DNA of 31,442 bases, taken from the NCBI RefSeq assembly GCF_934747485.1, contig NZ_CAKVGN010000033.1, positions 1 through 31,442 on the forward strand, read 5' to 3'. The stretch is from an uncultured Brachyspira sp. Lineage in GTDB: Bacteria; Spirochaetota; Brachyspiria; Brachyspirales; Brachyspiraceae. Below, piece by piece: positions 25,727-31,442 of this stretch. How positions within the stretch are numbered: the first letter of the stretch is position 1; each line of letters opens with the position of its first letter. The notes beneath the pieces were generated by a model, which made no database searches, was not told the DNA's origin, and was given only the letters and a program-made list of their open reading frames with translations. The translations under genes were made by a program, and so were the position numbers.

Positions 25727-25754
25727 ACTATACTATAAAAATTAATATTGTCAA
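25727..25754 (-). promoter_or_regulatory. promoter of the polysaccharide-type cluster
   Basis: Minus strand: TTGACA (25754-25749), 16-bp spacer, TATAGT (25732-25727). Predicted start near 25720, only about 5 nt before the leader ORF ATG. It follows the adhE terminator directly. Confidence 0.65.
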
Positions 25755-25763
25755 ATATAAAAA

Positions 25764-25795
25764 TGGGCAAGAAACTAATAAAAGCTTCTCACCCA
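25764..25795 (-). terminator. rho-independent terminator of adhE
   Basis: Minus strand: TGGGTGAGAA (25795-25786) pairs with TTCTTGCCCA (25773-25764) over ten positions with two G-U pairs, followed by TTTTTATATTT. 28 bp after the adhE stop. Confidence 0.85.
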
Positions 25796-25822
25796 CAAAA
25801 CAATTATTAAACAAATATTTTA

Positions 25823-28426
25823 TTAATAAACACCATTATAAGCATCTAAATAAATTTGTTTTAATTCTTTCATAAGAGGATACACTGGGTTAGCACCAGT
25901 ACATTGATCATTAAATGCCTGTTCTACTATCTCATCAAGTTTATCCATAAAGTCTTTTTCAGCTACACCATAATCTTTAATAGACAAAGGTATATCAAGT
26001 TCTTTTTTAAGACCATTTATAGCTTTAATTAAATTAGCAACTTTTTCATTATCGTTTTTACCGCCAAGCTCAAGCATATCAGCAATAAATGCATATCTTT
26101 CTCTTGCATGAGGATATTTATATTGAGGGAATAAACCTTGTTTAGTAGGTTTTTCATTAGCATTATATTTTACAACCTGACATATTAAAAGAGCATTAGC
26201 AATACCATGAGGGATATTGAAAGCAGCACCAAGTTTATGAGCCAATGAGTGACAAATACCCAAGAAAGCATTAGCAAAAGCCATACCGGCAAGTGAAGCA
26301 GCATAATGCATATTTTCACGAGCTACAGGGTTTTCTGCACCTTCTTTGTATGAAGCAGGTAAATATTTGAAAATAAGCTTAATAGCTTTTTCAGCATTAG
26401 AATTAGAAAACTCAGTAGAACATATAGAAGCATAAGCCTCTAAAGCGTGAGTTAAAGAGTCTATACCGCTTGCAGCACATAAACCTCTTGGCATACTCAT
26501 AACTAAATTAGCATCAAGTATAGCCATATCAGGTGTTAAAGCATAATCAGTAATAGGATATTTAATATGTGTAGCATCATCAGTAATAACAGCAAAAGGA
26601 GTAGTTTCAGAACCAGTACCAGAAGTAGTAGGTATAGCAACGAACTGAGCTTTTTTACCTAATTCGCCAGCATCGCATATTCTCTTTCTTATATCCATAA
26701 ATACCATAGCAATATCTTCAAATTTTACTTCAGGGTTTTCGTAAAGAAGCCAAGCAATTTTACCAGCATCTATTGGGGAACCTCCGCCTAATGCTATAAT
26801 CACATCAGGTTCAAATGCATTAGCAGTTTTCACTATATCTCTAACGGTGCTAATTGTAGGGTCAGGTTTAACATCAGAGAATATAGTATATTTTACTCCT
26901 ATATCATCTAATACTTTAGTAACATTATCAGTTACACCTAATTTGAAAAGCGGTCCATCTGTGATGATTAATGCTCTTTTTTTGTTAGCATATTCTCTTA
27001 GAGCAACATCCAAAGAACCTCTCTTTAAATATATTTTTTCTGGTACTCTATACCATAACATATTTTCTCTCCTTGAAGCTACAGATTTAATATTTAAAAG
27101 ATGTTTAGGACCAACGTTTTCGCTTGTAGAGTTGTTACCCCAGCTTCCGCATCCTAATGTCAAAGATGGCTCTAATCTGAAGTTATATACATCTCCTATA
27201 GCACCTTGAGAAGAAGGCATATTTACAAGTATTCTTCCTGTAGGCATCTTTTCGTAGAATTTTTTAATTCTTTCTTTTTGATTATCTTCATCTGTGTAAA
27301 GTACAGAAGTGTGTCCGAGTCCTCCAAACACTATTAAACTATGAGCTTTTTCAACGGCATCATCATAATTATCAGCTTTATACATACCAAGTACAGGTGA
27401 TAATTTTTCATAAGAGAATGCCTCATCTCTGCTTATAGAAGAAGCTTCACCTATAAGTATTTTTGTCTCTTCTGGAACAGTAATTCCAGCCATTTCTGCA
27501 ATTTTATAAGCAGGCTGACCTACTATTTTAGCATTCAAAGCCCCGTCTATAATCATTACCTTACTAAGTTTAGCTTTTTCGTCTTTGTTTAAAAGATAAG
27601 CACCTCTATATAAGAACTCTTTTTTTACTTCCTCATAAACACTTTTTACAACAACAACAGTCTGTTCACTAGCACATATCATACCGTTGTCAAAAGTCTT
27701 ACTCATTATAACAGAGTTAACAGCCATTTTAATATCAGCAGTTTCGTCGATTATTGCAGGAGTATTACCAGCACCAACACCCAAAGCAGGTTTACCGCTA
27801 GAGTAAGCAGCCTTAACCATTCCAGGTCCGCCAGTAGCAAGTATTAAATCAATTTGAGGGTGGCTCATTAAAGCAGCAGAAAGCTCAACAGTAGGCTCTT
27901 CAATACAGCCTATAAGTCCGTCTGGTGCACCATGCTCAACAGCTACTTTATTAATAATCTTACAAACTTCAGCAGTACATTTTTTAGCCCTTGGGTGCGG
28001 AGAAAATACTATAGCATTTCTTGTCTTCAAAGCTATTAATGATTTGAAAGCTGCAGTTGATGTTGGGTTTGTAGTAGGTACAACACCAGCTATTATACCA
28101 ACAGGTTCAGCAACTTTTTTCATTCCCATAGCTGTATCTTCACTTATGATTCCGCATGTCTTCATATTTTTAAACTTATTATAAATATATTCAGAAGCAA
28201 AGTGATTTTTTATTACCTTATCTTCTACTACTCCCATACCTGTTTCTTCTACAGCCATTTTTGCTAAAGGTATTCTTCTGCTATTAATAGCAATAGCACA
28301 TGCTTTAAATATAGCATCTACTTGTTCTTGTGAGAAAGTAGCATATACCTCTTGAGCTTTCTTGGCTTTTGCTATTAAGTCATCGAGTATAGAATTTCCG
28401 CTTTTTGCATTTAAATCTTTAGTCAT
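25823..28426 (-). CDS. adhE: bifunctional acetaldehyde-CoA / alcohol dehydrogenase
   Basis: 867 residues, normal for AdhE. The N-terminal aldehyde dehydrogenase half (1 to about 440) reduces acetyl-CoA to acetaldehyde: catalytic Cys251 in D-N-G-M-I-C-A-S-E-Q, G-A-G-N-T-P-A near 218-224. The C-terminal iron-dependent alcohol dehydrogenase half (from about 455) makes ethanol: G-G-G-S-P-I-D-A-G-K, T-T-S-G-T-G-S-E, and iron ligands in the D-S-L-T-H-A-L-E-A-Y and C-H-S-L-A-H-K-L-G-A...H-G-I-A-N-A segments. It regenerates two NAD+ per acetyl-CoA during fermentation and usually assembles into spirosomes. AGGAGA precedes the ATG. Monocistronic, with strong promoter, paired operator-like dyads and its own terminator. 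Confidence 0.98.
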   Translation of the reverse strand: MTKDLNAKSGNSILDDLIAKAKKAQEVYATFSQEQVDAIFKACAIAINSRRIPLAKMAVEETGMGVVEDKVIKNHFASEYIYNKFKNMKTCGIISEDTAMGMKKVAEPVGIIAGVVPTTNPTSTAAFKSLIALKTRNAIVFSPHPRAKKCTAEVCKIINKVAVEHGAPDGLIGCIEEPTVELSAALMSHPQIDLILATGGPGMVKAAYSSGKPALGVGAGNTPAIIDETADIKMAVNSVIMSKTFDNGMICASEQTVVVVKSVYEEVKKEFLYRGAYLLNKDEKAKLSKVMIIDGALNAKIVGQPAYKIAEMAGITVPEETKILIGEASSISRDEAFSYEKLSPVLGMYKADNYDDAVEKAHSLIVFGGLGHTSVLYTDEDNQKERIKKFYEKMPTGRILVNMPSSQGAIGDVYNFRLEPSLTLGCGSWGNNSTSENVGPKHLLNIKSVASRRENMLWYRVPEKIYLKRGSLDVALREYANKKRALIITDGPLFKLGVTDNVTKVLDDIGVKYTIFSDVKPDPTISTVRDIVKTANAFEPDVIIALGGGSPIDAGKIAWLLYENPEVKFEDIAMVFMDIRKRICDAGELGKKAQFVAIPTTSGTGSETTPFAVITDDATHIKYPITDYALTPDMAILDANLVMSMPRGLCAASGIDSLTHALEAYASICSTEFSNSNAEKAIKLIFKYLPASYKEGAENPVARENMHYAASLAGMAFANAFLGICHSLAHKLGAAFNIPHGIANALLICQVVKYNANEKPTKQGLFPQYKYPHARERYAFIADMLELGGKNDNEKVANLIKAINGLKKELDIPLSIKDYGVAEKDFMDKLDEIVEQAFNDQCTGANPVYPLMKELKQIYLDAYNGVY

Positions 28427-28460
28427 TTACTTCTCCTAAACCTTAAAAATTTTTTATAAT

Positions 28461-28489
28461 ATTGTACTACAACTATATAATAAAGTCAA
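28461..28489 (-). promoter_or_regulatory. adhE promoter
   Basis: Minus strand: TTGACT (28489-28484), 17-bp spacer, TACAAT (28466-28461). Start near 28454, leaving a leader of about 28 nt. The -10 box is part of an 11-bp dyad (28462-28472). Confidence 0.8.
28462..28472. promoter_or_regulatory. operator-like dyad overlapping the adhE -10 box
   Basis: TTGTACTACAA, a perfect palindrome of TTGTA/TACAA around a central C. Binding here would block the -10 box. It does not match the Rex consensus (TTGTGAAN4TTCACAA). The regulator is unknown. Confidence 0.6.
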
Positions 28490-28511
28490 TAGCAATAGCA
28501 TAATAAATATA

Positions 28512-28522
28512 ATGTAGTACAA
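28512..28522. promoter_or_regulatory. second operator-like dyad upstream of the adhE -35 box
   Basis: ATGTAGTACAA; its last ten bases are the exact inverse of the first ten of the dyad at 28462. One outer position breaks symmetry. Centre-to-centre spacing is 50 bp, close to five helical turns, as in paired cooperative sites. Confidence 0.55.
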
Positions 28523-28663
28523 AAAGAACATTAATTTTTTATATTAAAATATTAAAAAGTATATAAAATAATATGATTTTTTAATAAATTTATAGCAATT
28601 AAATTGTATATATTATATAATAATAGAAGTAAAAATATAATATTAATCGGAGAAAACTCAAAA

Positions 28664-29533
28664 ATGACATTTAGCGATTTAATAATGACTTTAAATAAAT
28701 TCTGGAGCGAAAACGGATGCATAATACAGCAAGGTTATGATTTGGAAGTAGGAGCAGGAACATTTAACCCAGCAACTGCATTAAGAGCATTAGGACCAGA
28801 ACCCTTCAGCGTTGCCTATGTAGAGCCTTCAAGAAGACCAACAGATGGAAGATACGGAGAAAACCCAAACAGACTTCAGCATTATTATCAGTATCAAGTA
28901 ATAATGAAACCATCTCCAGAAAATATTCAAGACTTATATATACAAAGTTTGGAAGCATTAGGAATAAGTTTTAAAGACCATGATATACGTTTTGTTCATG
29001 ATGACTGGGAATCACCTACTCTCGGAGCTTGGGGACTTGGTTGGGAAGTTTGGCTTGACGGTATGGAAATAACTCAGTTTACATATTTCCAAGCTGTTGG
29101 AGGAATAAACTTAAAACCTATAACAGGCGAAATCACATACGGACTTGAAAGAATATGCATGTACTTGCAAAATGTTGATAATGTATATGATTTGGAATGG
29201 GGACATGGAATAAAATATGGAGATGTACATTTACAGGGAGAAAAAGAGTTTTCTAAATACAATTTTGAAGTAGCTGACACTGATATGTATTTTAGGCATT
29301 TTAAAGAATATGAAGAAGAATGCGATAGATGTTTAGCTAATGGATGTGTGCTTCCTGCTTATGATATGGTAATGAAAAGCTCACATGTATTTAATATGCT
29401 TGATGCAAGAAATGCAATAAGTGTAACAGAGAGAGCTGGATATATTGCAAGAGTAAGAGATTTAATGAAAAAGGTATCTTCTGCCTATATAGAATCAAGA
29501 GAGAAAATGGGCTACCCATTAATAAAAAAATAA
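28664..29533 (+). CDS. glyQ: glycyl-tRNA synthetase alpha subunit
   Basis: 289 residues from the ATG at 28664, preceded by GGAG (28649-28652); the open frame extends 20 codons upstream without family similarity. Class II catalytic subunit of the alpha2beta2 enzyme that charges tRNA-Gly. Signatures: L-N-K-F-W-S-E-N-G-C near the start, Q-Q-G-Y-D-L-E-V-G-A-G-T-F-N-P-A-T, V-E-P-S-R-R-P-T-D-G-R-Y-G-E-N-P-N-R (motif 2 region), W-E-S-P-T-L-G-A-W-G-L-G-W-E-V-W-L-D-G-M-E, and I-T-G-E-I-T-Y-G-L-E-R (motif 3). The beta-subunit gene glyS is not next to it, and a terminator follows at once, so the subunits must be encoded at separate loci. Confidence 0.97.
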   Translation: MTFSDLIMTLNKFWSENGCIIQQGYDLEVGAGTFNPATALRALGPEPFSVAYVEPSRRPTDGRYGENPNRLQHYYQYQVIMKPSPENIQDLYIQSLEALGISFKDHDIRFVHDDWESPTLGAWGLGWEVWLDGMEITQFTYFQAVGGINLKPITGEITYGLERICMYLQNVDNVYDLEWGHGIKYGDVHLQGEKEFSKYNFEVADTDMYFRHFKEYEEECDRCLANGCVLPAYDMVMKSSHVFNMLDARNAISVTERAGYIARVRDLMKKVSSAYIESREKMGYPLIKK

Positions 29534-29555
29534 AAAACAACAATATATAAAAATA

Positions 29556-29586
29556 AAGCGGACTTATTTTCTAAGCCCGCTTTTTT
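29556..29586 (+). terminator. rho-independent terminator of glyQ
   Basis: AAGCGGACTTA (29556-29566) pairs with TAAGCCCGCTT (29572-29582) with one mismatch, loop TTTTC, then a T run to 29586. It lies 22 bp after the stop. Confidence 0.88.
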
Positions 29587-29640
29587 ATATACTAAAAATT
29601 TTTAAGTTTATTAAAAGATAGTTTTTTATTTTTAATTATT

Positions 29641-30040
29641 TACGGTGGCTAGCCCCTTGCGAAGCACACACCGTGCAGCACCCCTACTTCTTTTGGCGAC
29701 CATAGGAAGTACCTTTAGGTATGGGTACGAAGGCGGGAAAAAGTTGAATAAAAATAAAAACATAAATTATAGTTGTTTAATAGATACTAAAAAATTTTTA
29801 TTTTTTTTATTATTTGCAGGGCTTTGCCCCGCACCCCAGTTCTTTTATTGGTATAAAAGAACCAAAAGAACTGCATTCAATAAATTATAGCTTTTTATGT
29901 ATACGAAAACATAAATATTATTTTAGCTTTATATATTCCAAAATATAACGCTAAAGCACTTGCACTTTTTACAACTTTGACGAAGTACGCACCGCGAAGG
30001 CGGGAAAAAGTTGAATAAAGCAAAAAACTTATATTACCCA
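29641..30040. repeat. composite hairpin-rich intergenic repeat, copy 3
   Basis: This fills most of the 528-bp convergent gap 29534-30061. A diverged B-like piece (29641-29690, GGTGGCTAGCCCC then ACTTCTTTTGG) runs into an A-like tail (to about 29760, GGCGGGAAAAAGTTGAA). Next comes module B (about 29815-29877), GGGC-TTT-GCCC followed by a 40-base stretch identical to 2151-2190. Then a linker with ATATTCCAAAATATA, and a final module A (29961-about 30040) beginning TGCACTTTTT and containing GACGAAGTACGCACCGC. In this last module CAACTTT pairs with AAAGTTG, where copies 1 and 2 have GTTCTTTT with AAAAGAAC. A short open frame at 29645-29890 is repeat sequence. Confidence 0.78.
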
Positions 30041-30061
30041 ATATGTTCGCTTAAATATATG

Positions 30062-31126
30062 CTACTTTCTTATATACCTAGAATGTATTTCGCCTATTGA
30101 TTCTATTCTTTGTATAGCTAATTTATCTGCTGCTTCATTAGTTGAAATGTTTTCTCTGTCAGATATTTCAAAAATCTCTAATATTCTATTATATATTTTC
30201 TCTGTAGCACTTTTTGCAGCTTCATAATTATAAACAGGGTTCTCCATAGCTACGTTTATAACTCCGCCTGCATTAGCTACATAATCTGGAGCATATACTA
30301 TTCCTTTCTCTTTTAAAATCTTTCCATGATGAGATTCTTTAAGAACATTGTTAGCTGAACCCGCTATAACTTTACATTTTAATTTCGGTATAGTTTCATC
30401 ATTAATAATAGCACCAAGTCCGCAAGGAGCAAATATATCAACATCTTGTTCATATATAGCATTAACATTAACTTCTTTAGCCTTATAAAGCTCAACAACT
30501 TTTTTCACCTTATCAGCATCAATATCAGATACTATTAACTCAGCATTGTCCTTAGCCAAATAATCACATAAAACTAAACCCACATGTCCAAGCCCTTGAA
30601 CAGATATTTTTTTACCTCCCAAATTATCGCTTCCAAATGCCTTAAAAGCACTCGCCTTCATAGCCATATAAACACCATAAGCTGTCATAGGTGAAGGGTC
30701 TCCTGACTTGCTTCTAAGCCCTGCTACAAAATTAGTTTCTTTAGCAACATATTCCATCTCTTCTGTACTTGTATTTACATCTTCAGCTGTAATATATCTT
30801 CCATTTAGAGATTCAATAAATCTTCCGTATGACCTCCAGAAAAGTTCATTACCTTTTACTTTTTTAGGATCAGCCATAATAACTGTTTTTCCGCCTCCCA
30901 AATCAAGACCAGCACATGCCGATTTTAAAGACATACCTCTTGCAAGTCTTAAAACATCTTCTATGGCTTCACTCTCTGATTTATAATTCCAAAGTCTAGT
31001 TCCTCCTAAAGATGGTCCTAGTTTTGTAGAGTGAATACATGTAATAGCTTTAAGACCTGTTTTACTATCATTGAAAAATACTAACTCTTCATAATTATAT
31101 TTTTCCATGTAATTAAAAATTTCCAT
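30062..31126 (-). CDS. leucine dehydrogenase-type amino-acid dehydrogenase (Glu/Leu/Phe/Val family)
   Basis: 354 residues, typical for leucine/valine/phenylalanine dehydrogenases and shorter than glutamate dehydrogenase. It reversibly deaminates a branched-chain amino acid to the 2-oxo acid with NAD. Catalytic lysines K68 and K80 lie in M-S-L-K-S-A and G-L-D-L-G-G-G-K-T-V, at the very numbers known for leucine dehydrogenase. The catalytic Asp is D116 in T-A-E-D-V-N-T. The G-G-T-R-L-W substrate loop and the dinucleotide fold G-L-G-H-V-G are clear. Leu is the likeliest substrate, but Val/Phe cannot be excluded. AAGGAG lies 11 bases before the ATG. Monocistronic, with a strong promoter. Confidence 0.92.
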   Translation of the reverse strand: MEIFNYMEKYNYEELVFFNDSKTGLKAITCIHSTKLGPSLGGTRLWNYKSESEAIEDVLRLARGMSLKSACAGLDLGGGKTVIMADPKKVKGNELFWRSYGRFIESLNGRYITAEDVNTSTEEMEYVAKETNFVAGLRSKSGDPSPMTAYGVYMAMKASAFKAFGSDNLGGKKISVQGLGHVGLVLCDYLAKDNAELIVSDIDADKVKKVVELYKAKEVNVNAIYEQDVDIFAPCGLGAIINDETIPKLKCKVIAGSANNVLKESHHGKILKEKGIVYAPDYVANAGGVINVAMENPVYNYEAAKSATEKIYNRILEIFEISDRENISTNEAADKLAIQRIESIGEIHSRYIRK

Positions 31127-31167
31127 AGCTTGTATGTCTCCTTATATAAAATTATCATCTGCATTCA

Positions 31168-31195
31168 AGTATAGTAAGGCTTTTATCATTGTCAA
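31168..31195 (-). promoter_or_regulatory. promoter of the leucine dehydrogenase gene
   Basis: Minus strand: TTGACA (31195-31190), 16-bp spacer, TATACT (31173-31168), about 42 bp before the ATG. The stretch from 31196 to about 31366 is AT-rich and I see nothing else in it. Confidence 0.75.
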
Positions 31196-31366
31196 GTTTT
31201 TTAATGTTTTTCAATTAATAAATCGTATAAATTTATTAATTAAATAAGTTTAACTAAATATATGTTTTCAAACTATAATTATAAAAAATTAATAAAACTT
31301 AATAATTTCATAATATATATAACAATAAAACCTGATAATTTAACATTGCAAATGATTTAATAAAAT

Positions 31367-31442
31367 GGGGCTGTCCTAGATAACTAAAAAAGCTCCTTTC
31401 TTGCTAAATTATATATAATTTCCAACTGTTTTTCAACTTTTG
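31367..31442 (-). mobile_element. possible insertion-sequence end running off the right edge
   Basis: From 31367 the sequence changes from plain AT-rich to GGGGCTGTCCTAGATAACT, which looks like an insertion-sequence terminal inverted repeat (many start GGGGCTGTCC). It is followed on the minus strand by an open frame that stops just inside this end. Only one end is in the window, so the call is weak. Confidence 0.35.
31384..31440 (-). CDS. C-terminal 18 codons of a possible transposase (partial)
   Basis: An open minus-strand frame enters from the right edge and reads K-V-E-K-Q-L-E-I-I-Y-N-L-A-R-K-E-L-F, then TAG (31386-31384), ending 8 bp inside the inverted-repeat-like GGGGCTGTCC. The helical, basic tail and its position are what one expects for a transposase C-terminus, but the fragment is too short to assign. 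Confidence 0.3.
   Translation of the reverse strand, partial: KVEKQLEIIYNLARKELF

Noticed and set aside
28461..28522. Rex operator at adhE
   Set aside because: The dyads are TTGTA-S-TACAA and lack the TTCAC half sites of the Rex consensus.
28604..28663. Longer N-terminus of GlyQ
   Set aside because: No family similarity and no ribosome-binding site; GGAG at 28649-28652 serves the ATG at 28664.
29645..29890. 81-codon open frame after glyQ
   Set aside because: It lies in composite repeat copy 3; the frame is not shared with the identical repeat segment at 2151-2190 and there is no ribosome-binding site.

Overview
The window is very AT-rich, with strong sigma-70-like promoters (TTGACA/TATAAT), short gene spacing, spirochaete-type lipoprotein signals and a degenerate radical-SAM/SPASM protein of a kind I associate with spirochaetes. 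Together with the gene content (AdhE, leucine dehydrogenase, bacteriohemerythrin, DeoB) this points to a spirochaete, most likely Brachyspira. That is inference from content and recall, not a database match. Most genes are ordinary chromosomal housekeeping genes.

Layout. 1-83: probable tail of an insertion sequence. 93-1887 (+): YjbQ-like protein, HAD phosphatase and a lipoprotein. 2460-4240 (-): phosphopentomutase and a lipoprotein. 4361-5623 (+): M16 protease. 6148-10442 (-): CoaBC, then an ABC ATPase and its FtsX/MacB-type permease. 10812-12420 (+): DJ-1-like protein and a sugar nucleotidyltransferase. 12417-16107 (-): RF1, a zinc-ribbon protein, the degenerate radical-SAM protein and a small membrane protein. 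16375-18362 (-): bacteriohemerythrin and enolase. 18455-25715 (-): surface-polysaccharide-type cluster with two GT2 glycosyltransferases, two large membrane proteins (one broken by two frameshifts) and two leader ORFs. 25823-28426 (-): AdhE. 28664-29533 (+): GlyQ. 30062-31126 (-): leucine dehydrogenase. The right edge looks like the start of another insertion sequence.

Three things stand out. First, two transcription units in the polysaccharide region begin with related short ORFs (shared peptide core LSSFT, both beginning MNKQ or containing it). One carries a (GTTT)16 tetranucleotide tract inside the leader ORF and stops on the ribosome-binding site of the glycosyltransferase. The other overlaps its downstream gene by ATGA. 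This looks like phase-variable, translationally coupled control of glycosyltransferase expression. Second, all three large convergent intergenic regions (about 520-570 bp each) carry the same composite hairpin-rich repeat in an A-B-A arrangement, with compensatory changes in one hairpin. Third, a DUF2142-like membrane gene has two compensating homopolymer frameshifts and shares a nearly identical 5' module with the neighbouring membrane gene, whose remaining sequence looks different.

The adhE promoter carries two copies of an 11-bp dyad (TTGTA-S-TACAA), one overlapping the -10 box. Its regulator is not identified here.
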